DNA from: an uncultured Ruminococcus sp.
GTDB taxonomy: Bacteria > Bacillota > Clostridia > Oscillospirales > Acutalibacteraceae
NCBI GenBank assembly: GCA_902785355.1
Contig: CACZYF010000021.1
Coordinates: forward strand, 1-58,115
Length of the DNA: 58,115 nucleotides
Direction: 5' to 3'
Part shown: positions 31,315 through 40,600 of the stretch, one piece after another
How the letters are laid out: each line of letters starts with the position of its first letter
Numbering within the stretch: position 1 is the stretch's first letter
Notes under the pieces: generated by a model
What the model was told of the DNA's origin: nothing
What the model saw: the letters and a program-made list of their open reading frames with translations, nothing else
Databases searched by the model: none
Made by a program: the position numbers and the translations under genes

Positions 31315-33042
31315 ATGAAAAAATTGATGATCGCTGTCTCTGTCCTGCTGACGCTCTGCCTGCTCGGCGGCACAACAGTATTTGCCGACGTTATCCCGCT
31401 GATCGAGCCGCAGGGCGGGGAGATCGCGCTCTCCGACTTAGCCTACGCCGATACGCCGGACGACGGCTATGTGGTGACGGATGACGGCGAGCCTGTCCTG
31501 ACGGTCGGCTACGTCGAGGCGGCGGGGCTGACAGCCGCCCTGAGCGACGTGTCCGCAAACGGCTATTATACCGCCGACTTCACCCTCCCCGACGGGGTGA
31601 CGCAGGTGTTCCTGACCGGTCTGACCCGCTACAACGTCAGCGAGATCGAGCAGGCGATCGCCGCCGGTTACCGTGACGGCAGCTTCACGCTGACCGACCT
31701 CGGCTTCATCGACGCTGAGAAGACCCTCGACGAGGATGCGGACGACCAGCTCTGCTGGGCGGCGTCCAGCGCCGACGTCCTGACCTATACCGGCTGGGCG
31801 GCTCAGGCGGGCTTTACCTCCGCGGACGACCTCTTCGAGCTGTATATCGACAGTTTCGAGAACAAGGGCGGTCACGCCTACTACGGCATCGGCTGGTTCT
31901 TCAACGGCGTAAAGAACAACAATTCGACCTCCGCCATGCCTGTAAATTACCCTGACAGCGGCAACTATCTCCCGCAGTATGCCTTTGACGATTATGCAGA
32001 GGTCGTCGACCTGATCGACGCCGGCGCCGCGGGCGTCGGGACGCTGTATGAGCGCCTGCGCGACGGCTGCGGCGTGTCGCTGAACGCGGAGATCTACCTG
32101 AACGGCGAGCAGCAGGGCGGTCACGCGGTGACCTGCTGGGGCTTTGTGACCGACAGGCGCTATGCCGAAACGAACAAGAATTACTATAAGAGCGTCATCA
32201 TCACCGATTCCGACTCGGATGAGCGCCTTGGCGTCGACAGGCGCACCGCTCCCGATGTGATGAGCTGCTGTACGCTCGTGCCGATGGAGCAGGACGGCGG
32301 GATCGACACCTACTACTTCTATATCACCCGCGATCAGGTCGCGGTGCTGAACGACAGCGTCACCCTGCGCCCCTACACCGACGGGCTGACGGCTGAGACC
32401 TCCTCCGCCGCAACGATGGATCGCCGCACGTCGCCCGACCTGACGGTGCACCTGTTCTATCTGTCAGACGTCGAATCGACGCAGGAAACCGCGCAGAAAT
32501 TCGCCTACGGCTCCACGATCTATTACCAGCCTTATTTCCTGAACGCCGGCAGCGTGGATTATGACGGCGATTTCACCGTGAAGATCAAGGTGGTCGACAA
32601 AAACAGCGGCTCGACGGTCTATACGCGCAGTCTGCCCGGCGGTACGGTGAACATCGTGCCGTACCAGTATCTGGGCTTCCAGGCGCTGAGCATCCCGCGT
32701 AGGCTCGCGGTCGGCGACTACACGATCACCGCTTCGATCAACGACGACCACGCGACCCCTGAGGCGTATTTCTACAACAATGCGGGCTCTCTCGACTTCA
32801 AGGTACGCGAGACCTACCGTATCGGCGACGTCGACGGCGACGACTCGGTCGAAAGCACCGACGTGACCCTGATCATGCGCCATGCGGCGGCGATGTCGAT
32901 CGGTCTCGACGAGCTTTCCATGCAGCGCGGCGACGTCAACGCGGACGGCGGGCTGGATATCCTCGACGCGACCCTGACCCAGCGGTATCTCGCGAACATC
33001 CCGATCCGCTTCGACATCGACACGACCGGCATCTATGATTGA
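31315..33042 (+). CDS. Secreted IdeS/Mac-like cysteine protease candidate with dockerin
   Basis: 575 residues. Signal peptide MKKLMIAVSVLLTLCLLGGT...VFA. The N-terminal domain (about 130-320) carries DDQLCWAASSADVLTYTGWA (Cys147), GGHAVTCWGF (His270) and IITDSDSDE (Asp298, Asp300). A Cys near the start of a helix, a GHAVT-type His and an Asp pair two residues apart recall IdeS/Mac (peptidase C66), whose Cys motif is LCGAATAGNML. A CARDB-like beta domain (about 390-490, STIYYQPYFLNAGSVDYDG) and a type I dockerin (about 495-562, DVDGDDSVESTDVTLIMRHA and DVNADGGLDILDATLTQRYL) follow. AAAGAGGTGA precedes ATG. Another papain-like family is possible. Confidence 0.6.
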   Translation: MKKLMIAVSVLLTLCLLGGTTVFADVIPLIEPQGGEIALSDLAYADTPDDGYVVTDDGEPVLTVGYVEAAGLTAALSDVSANGYYTADFTLPDGVTQVFLTGLTRYNVSEIEQAIAAGYRDGSFTLTDLGFIDAEKTLDEDADDQLCWAASSADVLTYTGWAAQAGFTSADDLFELYIDSFENKGGHAYYGIGWFFNGVKNNNSTSAMPVNYPDSGNYLPQYAFDDYAEVVDLIDAGAAGVGTLYERLRDGCGVSLNAEIYLNGEQQGGHAVTCWGFVTDRRYAETNKNYYKSVIITDSDSDERLGVDRRTAPDVMSCCTLVPMEQDGGIDTYYFYITRDQVAVLNDSVTLRPYTDGLTAETSSAATMDRRTSPDLTVHLFYLSDVESTQETAQKFAYGSTIYYQPYFLNAGSVDYDGDFTVKIKVVDKNSGSTVYTRSLPGGTVNIVPYQYLGFQALSIPRRLAVGDYTITASINDDHATPEAYFYNNAGSLDFKVRETYRIGDVDGDDSVESTDVTLIMRHAAAMSIGLDELSMQRGDVNADGGLDILDATLTQRYLANIPIRFDIDTTGIYD

Positions 33043-33058
33043 ACCTAATTGGTGAATT

Positions 33059-33086
33059 AAAGAGCGCTTCTTATGAGGCGCTCTTT
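33059..33086 (+). terminator. Terminator of the dockerin protease gene
   Basis: AAAGAGCGC (33059-33067) / GCGCTCTTT (33078-33086). Confidence 0.8.
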
Positions 33087-33099
33087 CTATGGAGAGGCT

Positions 33100-33657
33100 A
33101 TGGAAGAATATAAGCTGATAAAATCCCGCCGCAAGACCATCTCGCTCGAGGTGCGTGAGGAGGGGCTGATCGTCCGCGCGCCGAACCGCACCACCAAAAA
33201 AGAGGCGGATGACTTCGTCAGACGGCACGAGGCATGGATCAAAAAACAGCGCGAGAAGCTCGCTCTGCGTAAGGCGCAGAAGGAGCAGCAGCCGAAGCTG
33301 ACCGAAGCACAGCTGCACGAGCTTGCACAGAAGGCGGCTGAGTACATCCCCGCCCGCGTGAGGTATTATGCCGGGCTTATGGGCGCACGTTACGGACGGA
33401 TCACCCTGCGCTGTCAGAAGACCCGCTGGGGAAGCTGCTCGACGAAGAAGAACCTGAACTTCAACATCCTCCTGATGCTCGCTCCGCCCGAGGTGATCGA
33501 CAGTGTGGTGGTGCATGAGCTGTGTCACCTGTGGGAGATGAACCACAGCAAGCGCTTTTATGAGCGGGTCTACGCCGCGTATCCCGACTATGACCGCTGG
33601 AACCGCTGGCTCAAGGAGAACGGCGCCCTCCTGATGGCGAGAGCGTTTGGGGAGTGA
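33100..33657 (+). CDS. YgjP-like metal-dependent hydrolase (SprT-related, DUF45)
   Basis: 185 residues, cytosolic. Zinc motif VVVHELCHLWEMNHSKRF (His139, Glu140, His143, third ligand in the NHS region). The family pattern TRWGSCSTKKNLNFNILLMLAP precedes it. N-terminal SRRKTISLEVREEGLIVRAP is also typical. The open frame begins at 33073, but GGAGAG just before ATG 33100 and the family N-terminus support 33100. Members are often beside restriction systems, but nothing like that is seen here. Its substrate is unknown. Confidence 0.88.
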   Translation: MEEYKLIKSRRKTISLEVREEGLIVRAPNRTTKKEADDFVRRHEAWIKKQREKLALRKAQKEQQPKLTEAQLHELAQKAAEYIPARVRYYAGLMGARYGRITLRCQKTRWGSCSTKKNLNFNILLMLAPPEVIDSVVVHELCHLWEMNHSKRFYERVYAAYPDYDRWNRWLKENGALLMARAFGE

Positions 33658-33935
33658 GGAGTGAGGAGTTAGGAATGAGGAGTTAGGAATGAGGAATTAG
33701 GAATTGCGGGAAACGCTTCGCGTTTTGAATTGATATAACGGTTACTGATCCTAACGCCCGTAACTCTGTATCGGGCACCATAAGAGCCGTGTCATTCCTT
33801 ACAATAACGCATAGTAGAAAACGTCTGCGACTCTGTATCGGGTCGCAGACGTTTTTTCTATCAAGCATATACTAATTTGGGTGCGGGCTTTGCCCGCCAT
33901 TCATTCCTAATTCCTCACTCCTAACTCCTAATTCT
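33654..33935. repeat. Composite repeat with heptamer arms and internal terminator
   Basis: The left heptamer array (33654-33703, GAGTGAGGAGTTAGGAATGA units) and the right inverted array (33901-33931, ATTCCTAATTCCTCACTCCT units) bracket a 200-bp core. The core holds a perfect 14-bp stem AAAACGTCTGCGAC (33818-33831) / GTCGCAGACGTTTT (33842-33855) with T-tails, and a direct repeat ACTCTGTATCGGG. The arms overlap the ends of both neighbouring genes. Confidence 0.75.
33818..33857. terminator. Bidirectional terminator between convergent genes
   Basis: 14-bp perfect stem with TTTTTTC on the plus side and CTACTATG after TTTT on the minus side. It separates the YgjP-like gene from the converging module protein. 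Confidence 0.8.
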
Positions 33936-36048
33936 TTTTATACGTGATCGAGAAGCCGTCCCTGTAGAAGTAGCTCAGGTGCTTGCCCTCGCCGTCCATG
34001 CAGCGGATGGTGTAGGTGTACGACTTCCCGCTCGTGACGTTCGCGTCGATGACGGAGGTGTCGCGGGTGTCGGCGATCTTCGTCCAGCCGCTTTCGCTCT
34101 TGACGTAGACGCGGTAGTTCGATATGCCCGTGACCGCGTTCCAGCGGAGCTGTACGCCGTCGGCGGTATTGCTCAGGCTGAGCTTGGGCGCTTCATAGTA
34201 GGCGACGCTCTTTCCCGCGCGGAAATCGCTCGTGAAGGCGGTACCCGCCGCGTTGACGCAGCGCACGGTGTAGGTATAGGTGTTGCCGGAAGAAACGTTC
34301 TTATCGAGATAAGTGTTCGCGTCGGTCTCGGTGAGCTTCGTCCAGCCGTTCGCACTCTTGACATAGACGCGGTAGCGGACGGCTCCCGCGGGCTTGTTCC
34401 AGCTGACCTGTACGCCGTCGGCGGCGTTCTGTACCTTGACCTCGGGCGCTGTGACAAAGGTGGTCGTAAAGCCGTTTGTGTAGTAGGTGCTCAGGTGCTT
34501 GCCGTCCTCGTTCATGGCACGGGCGGTGAAGGTGTACGTTCTGCCGGAGGTGGGGTTCGCGACGGTCAGCTCGGTCTTGTCGGTGTCGGCGAGCTTTGTC
34601 CAGCCGCTGTTCGTCTTGTAATAGATACGGTAGCTGTGGGCGCCGTTCACGGTGTCCCAGTTCAGCCTGAGCTTGTCCTCAAGATTGGTGATCCTCAGCT
34701 TCGGAGCGGCGTAATGGGTGATGCTCTTGCCCGAGCGGAAGTAGCTCGTGAAGGCGGAGGCGTTCTCGTTGATACAGCGCACGGTGTAGCGGCGGCTCTT
34801 GCCCGACGGAGCGGTCTTGTCGAGGAAGCTCACATCGGAAGTATCGCCGAGCTTCGTCCAGCCGTTCGCGCCCTGATAATAGACGCGGTAGCGGACGGCT
34901 CCCGCGGGCTTGTCCCAGCTGACCAGCACCCCGTCGGCGGCGCTGCCGAGCTTGATCTCAGGCGCTTTGATGAAGGTGATCGAGAAGCCCTCGGGGTAGA
35001 AGTAGCTTAGGTGCTTGTTATTCTTATCCATCGCGCGGGCAGTGAAGGTGTAGGTGTTGCCGGAGGTGACGTTGCCGATGGTGCAGGAGGTCTTGTCGGT
35101 ATCGGTGACCTTTGTCCAGCCGTTGGCGGAGCGGTAGTAGATACGATACTTCGCCGCGCCGTGTACGCTGTCCCACGCGATATTGATGACGTCGGTGCCG
35201 TTTGAAAGGCGCAGCTTCGGGGCGGCATAGTAGGTCGCTGACTTGCCGACGCGGTCAAAGTCGCTGACAAAGCGCTTGCCGTCGGCGGAGATACAGCGCA
35301 CGGTGTAGGTGTAGCGGCTGCCCGATACGACGTCGGTATGCAGAAAGGAGGTCTCGGCGGTCTCGCCGATACGCGTCCATCCGCTGCCGCTCTTGCGGTA
35401 CACGCGGTAGAGCGCCGCACGGGGAACAGGCTCCCATGTAACGCGCACACCGCCCGCGTAGGTCGCGGCGGAGAGCTGAGGCGTATCGAGCGCGACGTCG
35501 CGCAGGGTCTCGGTATAGTGCAGGCGCGCGTCGAGCCGCTTGTAGTCCTTACCGACGATGGTGTTGCCGTCAACGTCGTCTACATAGCGCACCTTGGCGC
35601 TCAACTCGTAGGCGCCTGCCGATTCGACGCGGAACACGACGGACAGAACGTCCTTCTCCTCACTGAGGTCGTAGCCGGCGGGATTCGTAAAGTTCATGAC
35701 ATAGCCGGGCATCCCGAGGGTGCTGTTCTCATCGGAGAGAAAGACGACGGCGGTGTCGGATACGGCGGGTGCGACCGTAGAGGAGAAGCGGTCGAGCTCC
35801 TCCTGCGTATAGCCGCTGAGGATACGGAAGTTGACCGGAAGCTCCGCCTGAGCGGAGGCGATCTTCTTCCCGCCGCCGTAGGAGAGCGACAGGGTGTATT
35901 CAAAGTAGTCGCCGACGTTGAAGGTGTAGCTCTCGCCGCCGACCTTGATGGTGGCGGTCTCGGCGGCTGATGCGCTGACAGCGCCGACAGCGAGCCCGCT
36001 CAACAGCAGACAGAGCGCTGTCAGCAGGCTGATGATTCGTTTATGCAT
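33928..36048 (-). CDS. Secreted protein: cohesin-like N-terminus plus six FN3-like modules
   Basis: 706 residues. Signal peptide ends near 28 (AVSASAAE). Region 30-185 has a cohesin-like pattern (KVGGESYTFNVGDYFEYTLS, then VLSVVFRVESAGAYELSAKV). From about 190 there are six fibronectin-III-like modules of about 85 residues, built on YRVYYKSANGWTKL, DTxxTS, SGxTYTYTVRC and YxAP. They alternate between a type with TVRC and a type with TARAM (modules 2 and 4), as if duplicated in pairs. No membrane anchor or LPXTG is seen. GGAGGATCC precedes ATG. It is the last gene of a short minus-strand cluster. Role is probably binding or scaffolding on the cell surface. Confidence 0.72.
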   Translation of the reverse strand: MHKRIISLLTALCLLLSGLAVGAVSASAAETATIKVGGESYTFNVGDYFEYTLSLSYGGGKKIASAQAELPVNFRILSGYTQEELDRFSSTVAPAVSDTAVVFLSDENSTLGMPGYVMNFTNPAGYDLSEEKDVLSVVFRVESAGAYELSAKVRYVDDVDGNTIVGKDYKRLDARLHYTETLRDVALDTPQLSAATYAGGVRVTWEPVPRAALYRVYRKSGSGWTRIGETAETSFLHTDVVSGSRYTYTVRCISADGKRFVSDFDRVGKSATYYAAPKLRLSNGTDVINIAWDSVHGAAKYRIYYRSANGWTKVTDTDKTSCTIGNVTSGNTYTFTARAMDKNNKHLSYFYPEGFSITFIKAPEIKLGSAADGVLVSWDKPAGAVRYRVYYQGANGWTKLGDTSDVSFLDKTAPSGKSRRYTVRCINENASAFTSYFRSGKSITHYAAPKLRITNLEDKLRLNWDTVNGAHSYRIYYKTNSGWTKLADTDKTELTVANPTSGRTYTFTARAMNEDGKHLSTYYTNGFTTTFVTAPEVKVQNAADGVQVSWNKPAGAVRYRVYVKSANGWTKLTETDANTYLDKNVSSGNTYTYTVRCVNAAGTAFTSDFRAGKSVAYYEAPKLSLSNTADGVQLRWNAVTGISNYRVYVKSESGWTKIADTRDTSVIDANVTSGKSYTYTIRCMDGEGKHLSYFYRDGFSITYKKN

Positions 36049-36060
36049 AGGATCCTCCTG

Positions 36061-36999
36061 TTAAGGGGCATATTGGTTGATGACGCCGATGTTATACAGC
36101 TCGATCTCACTCAAGTCGTTCGGGCTGAAATACGGGTCGGCATGGTACCACGATTGACTCTGATAATAGCTGCGCAGGTTCTCGGAGCGAAAGACAAAGC
36201 CGTTGCGGGCGTAGATCTCGTTGACCGCGTCCTGTGCGAAGTCCGCGGATACCGGCGAGCCTGTCATCGAGGCGAGCCTCTCGGCGACCTCGCTGCCGTC
36301 GAGATAACGGGTGGATGAGTCGGGGAAGATGAAACCGCTTGAGGAGGCACTCTCCGATTTTTTCTTGCTCTTGCTGTCGCTCTCCTTGGCGGCGGTCGGT
36401 TTCTCGGTCGCGGCGGCGGTAGGCGGTATATACGGCGCTTCGGTAGGCAAAATATCGCTCGACACGGTGACCGCGCAGGAGCCCTCTACGCCGTTCTCTC
36501 CGGTGCAGACGATGATGGTCGCTCCGTCGCTGACGCCGGTGACATAGCCCTTCTCGTCTACGGTGGCGACGGATTCATCCTGACTCGTCCATTTAAGGGC
36601 AGTCCTCGACGCGTCCGCGGGGGAGTAGGAGGCGGTCAGCTGGATCGTCTTGTACGGCTCGAGGCGCAGGCTTTTCGCGCTGAGGGTGATGCTCTCGATC
36701 ATCTTGTCCTCGACCGTCACGGTGCATACCGCCGTGGTGCCGTCGTCGATCGAGGCGGTCACGGTCGCGGTGCCTGCCGACTTTGCGTTGACGGCGCCGC
36801 CGATGACGGTACAGATCTTGTCGTCGCTGCTCTCCCAGTGGACGCGGGTGGCGCTGCCGGGACTCAGCTGTGCCGTCTCGCCGACGGTCAGATGCAGGGA
36901 GGTGCGGTCGAGCTCGAGCTTGTTGCTCCCGAACATCGCACAGGAGCACAGGCTCACGGTAAGTATCATACAGAGTAACAGGGATAAGGCTTTTTTCAT
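36061..36999 (-). CDS. Lipoprotein with two Big2 Ig-like domains and a YARHG domain
   Basis: 312 residues. Signal peptide and lipobox SLCSC (Cys20). Two bacterial Ig-like (Big2) units: LELDRTSLHLTVGETAQLSP (about 27-95) and ITLSAKSLRLEPYKTIQLTA (about 100-180). A Lys/Ser/Pro linker follows (190-225). The C-terminal YARHG domain shows NEIYARNGFVFRSENLRSYY and WYHADPYFSPNDLS. YARHG is an extracellular domain of unknown binding role. ATG 36999 is chosen because GAGGTGA is 6-12 nt upstream; a GTG at 37008 is part of that site. It lies 12 nt before the module protein and 10 nt after the DUF3783 gene, so the three form an operon. Confidence 0.85.
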   Translation of the reverse strand: MKKALSLLLCMILTVSLCSCAMFGSNKLELDRTSLHLTVGETAQLSPGSATRVHWESSDDKICTVIGGAVNAKSAGTATVTASIDDGTTAVCTVTVEDKMIESITLSAKSLRLEPYKTIQLTASYSPADASRTALKWTSQDESVATVDEKGYVTGVSDGATIIVCTGENGVEGSCAVTVSSDILPTEAPYIPPTAAATEKPTAAKESDSKSKKKSESASSSGFIFPDSSTRYLDGSEVAERLASMTGSPVSADFAQDAVNEIYARNGFVFRSENLRSYYQSQSWYHADPYFSPNDLSEIELYNIGVINQYAP

Positions 37000-37009
37000 A
37001 AAAATCACC

Positions 37010-37390
37010 TCACGGTTGTCGGTGCGCGTTCATGCCCCGGGCGATCGCTTCGCGCTCGGCGCACAGTTCGCGGTGAAGCTCATAGGAGGTGAAGCCGACG
37101 TTCGTTTCGGTCTGCACCGCCTTGAGCGGAATGATGATCTTGTTGCGGCGGAGTTGATCGATGAAGAGGTTCAGCATCCCGCCGCGCAGTCCCGCGATAT
37201 ACAGCATGCTGTCGTCGAAGTCCTCGCCCTGCGCGGGCTCAGTCTTTTCGCTCAGGCCTAAGAGTACGCCCAGCGGATAGCCGTATTCGGACTTCTCGAC
37301 GGTGCGGCCGGAGATGTTCATTTTACGGCACAGCATCTTCAGCTTCGCGTCGAGCTGAGGGCTCAGGTTGTAGATCAGGATCTCACTCAT
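37010..37390 (-). CDS. DUF3783-family protein
   Basis: 126 residues, cytosolic. The N-terminal ILIYNLSPQLDAKLKMLCRK and the VEKSEYGYPLGVLLGL stretch match DUF3783 proteins of Clostridia. Then come MLYIAGLRGGMLNLFIDQLR and the IIPLKAVQTETNVGFTSYEL tail. No catalytic motif is seen and the function is unknown. It is the first gene of the minus-strand trio, and the ribosome binding site is GGAGGAAT. Confidence 0.8.
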   Translation of the reverse strand: MSEILIYNLSPQLDAKLKMLCRKMNISGRTVEKSEYGYPLGVLLGLSEKTEPAQGEDFDDSMLYIAGLRGGMLNLFIDQLRRNKIIIPLKAVQTETNVGFTSYELHRELCAEREAIARGMNAHRQP

Positions 37391-37633
37391 ATTCCTCCGC
37401 CTTTCCGATTTATCGAATATTGTTATTTTTTGTCATCTTAAAGTATATCATAAACGATAAATCTTTGCAATTGTGTAATTCATAGTTTACATTGTGTTCA
37501 TGACTTCTCTGCCGCTTTGGAATATAATTACAATAGAGAATTATGACACTGTAATGATGACCGTAACGAGAGCTTGATCTCGTGATGTATTAACTGCTTT
37601 TGCTTACTGAAATCAAAATCGAGGGGTGATAAG
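37391..37633. promoter_or_regulatory. Divergent promoter region of DUF3783 and the giant module protein
   Basis: 243 bp without a gene. TATAAT at 37523-37528 with ATGACT 17 nt upstream is the best plus-strand promoter; no clear minus-strand promoter is recognised. Confidence 0.35.
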
Positions 37634-40600
37634 ATGAAGAGAGTATTATCCGTATTACTGTGCGCTCTGCTGCTCGCGATCACGGCGCTGCCCGCGGCGG
37701 CGGAGCTGAATGAGGATGAGACGCCCGCTTCGGTAGGCGCCGCGACGCCTGAGTTCACCGCGATCGAAGCGACCGACGAGGGCGTGATCGTCATGTGGAA
37801 GCGCATCGAAGGGATCGCGGGCATGCGCGTCGACCGCTACGACAGCACAAGCGGCTGGAAAACGCTCGGCACGACCTCGAAGCTCTATTGGGTCGATACC
37901 GGCGCGCTGGGCGGCGGCTTCTACCGCTACCGTCTGATCGGCGTGAACGAGGCGGGCAGCGGGATCACACCACCGTCGGTCCGTGACTACAGCCTCATCC
38001 GTCAGCCGAAGATCCTCGGCGTGGAGATCACGCCCGAGGGCAACCGTGTGCGATGGGACAAGCCCGAGGGCGTCCCGCAGGTCGCTTTGTACCTCAAGGT
38101 GACGAACGGCTGGAAGCGTATCGCCACCACCTCCGCGACCTCCTTTGTCGATAAGAGCGAGAGCGCGACGGGCAACTATACCTATACGATCCGCGGACTG
38201 TCCGCGAGCGGCGCGTTCCTCCACGATACCTACGACCGTCAGGGCGTGAGCGTAATGCGGCTTGCGACCCCGCAGCTGAGTGCTCAGAGCGCAGCGGGCG
38301 GCGTGCAGGTCAGCTGGGACGCGATCCCTAATGCCGACGGCTACCGCGTGTTCTCGAAGCTCCCCGGCGGCGACTGGAAGCGTGTCGGCGATACGAAGAG
38401 CACGACCTATCTCGACACTTCGGCGCTTTCCGGCAAGACCTATACCTATACCGTGCGCTGTATCTCGGCGGACGGCAATTCCTATACCAGTTATTTTGAC
38501 AGGAACGGCAGAACCGTCAGCTATATCGCCGCGCCGAAGCTGCTTTCCGCCTCCGGCAACAGCGACGGCGTGACCGTGAAGTGGTCGAAGAGCGACGGTG
38601 CGGATTCCTACCGCGTGTTCCGTAAGGAGAACGGCACCTGGGTGCGTATCGCGACCGTGAACGGTACCTCCTATACCGATAAGGACGTCGCCTTTGGCTC
38701 GACAAACACCTACACCGTACGCTGTGTGGATTCAAATGACCGCTATGTCAGCGCGTTCTACGGCGAGGGTATTACCTGCGGCTTTGTATCGACTCCGACC
38801 CTGACCTCTGTTGCCTGCGGCGCTGACGGTGTAGTCGTCAAATGGGCTCCCGTACAGGGCGCCGAGAAGTACCGCGTGTACTATATGGGAACAAACGGCT
38901 GGACCCGCTTTGCCGATACAACCGAGACCACCGTCACCGATACCCACGTTACCTCAGGCTCGACCTATACCTACACCGTGCGCTGTATCTCGGCTGACGG
39001 CTCCGCCTTTATGAGCGGATTCCACGAGGGCAAAAGCGTTCACTATATCGCTGCACCCTCCATCAGATCGATCTCTTCCTATGACAAGGGTCTGCGTATC
39101 AGCTGGGACGCCGTTGAGGGCGCCGAGCTGTACCGCCTGTATGTCTACGGTGAGGACGGCTGGACGAAGCTGACCGATACCTCCGCGACCTCATACCTGC
39201 ATACGAACCTTGTATCCGGTACGACCTATACCTACACCGTGCGCTGTCTGAACGCGAAGGGCAACGCATTCACCTCGTACTACAAGCCCGGCGTGTCGCA
39301 CATGTTCCGCTATCTTGACCCGCCTGAGATCAGCTCGCTTATTTGGGGCGGCGACCATGTCAAGGTCAGCTGGAAGCCCGTCGAGGGCGCCGAGATGTAT
39401 CGCCTGTACCTGCGTACCGGCAACGGCTGGACGAAGCTGACCGATACCACCGACACCACCTATATCGACCGCAACGTCGCGATAGGCAACGTCTATACCT
39501 ACACCGTGCGCTGTCTGACCGCCGACGGCTCGTCCTTTACCTCGGACTACCTGCCCGGCAAGAGCGTGCGTTACCTGACTACCCCGCATATCACCGAGGC
39601 TGCTCCCACCGAGCGGGGCATGTCCGTCCGCTGGACGCCGGTCAATAACGCCGTGAAGTACCGCCTGTATGTCAGGAGCGGCAATACCTGGAAGCGTCTT
39701 ACCGATACCGCCGCGACCTCTTACGTCCACGAGGGCGTGACCTCGGCACAGACCTACACCGTGCGCTGCATCAACGAGGACGGCACCGCCTTCGAGTCCG
39801 ACTTTGACGCAAAGATGAATCTGAAATACAGGATCGCCGCCCCCGTGAACCTCAAGGCGCAGGTCGTGAAGAACACCGTCCGCGTTTCGTGGACGCCTTC
39901 GATCAACGCGGCGCGTTACCGCGTCTTTGTCTACGGCGCGGGCGACTGGACCCGTGCGGGAGAGACCGCCGGCACCTCCCTGACTCTCGCGAACCTTACC
40001 TCCGGCACGACCTACATCTACACCGTGCGCTGTATCTCTGCTGACGGCAAGACCTACGTCTCCGACTTCGACCATGACGGCGTGGCGGTGAAATATACCG
40101 ACACCCCCGTCTTAAAGGCGGCTGAGAATACCAACACCGGCGTGAAGATCTCGTGGAAGGCTTCTCCCGGCGCCGAGCAGTACCGCGTGTACTACAAGGG
40201 CAACAACGGCTGGACGAAGATGGGCGAGACCACCTCGACCTCCTATACCGATACCGACGTCATCTCCGGCAAGACCTTCCGCTATACCGTGCGCTGTCTG
40301 ACTGCCGACGGCAAGAGCTTCACCTCCGACTTCGACGGTACCGGCGTGAGTACGCTCTACGTTGCCGCTCCGAAGCTCAGGAGCATGGACGCGACGAACG
40401 GTACCGTTACCCTCAGCTGGACAAAGCCCGAGGGCTCCGTCAAGTACCGCGTATATAAGAAGGTCGGCGGCGCGTGGAAGCGCCTGACCGATACCACCTC
40501 CGATACCTATACCGACTATGACGTCTATTCCGGCAGCTCCTATACCTACACCGTGCGCTGTATCAACAGCGGCGGCACCGCCTTCATGAGCGGCTACGAC

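Noticed and set aside
33818..33857. Riboswitch in the 33.7-33.9 kb gap
   Set aside because: The structure is a plain terminator hairpin between converging genes and is not upstream of any start codon.
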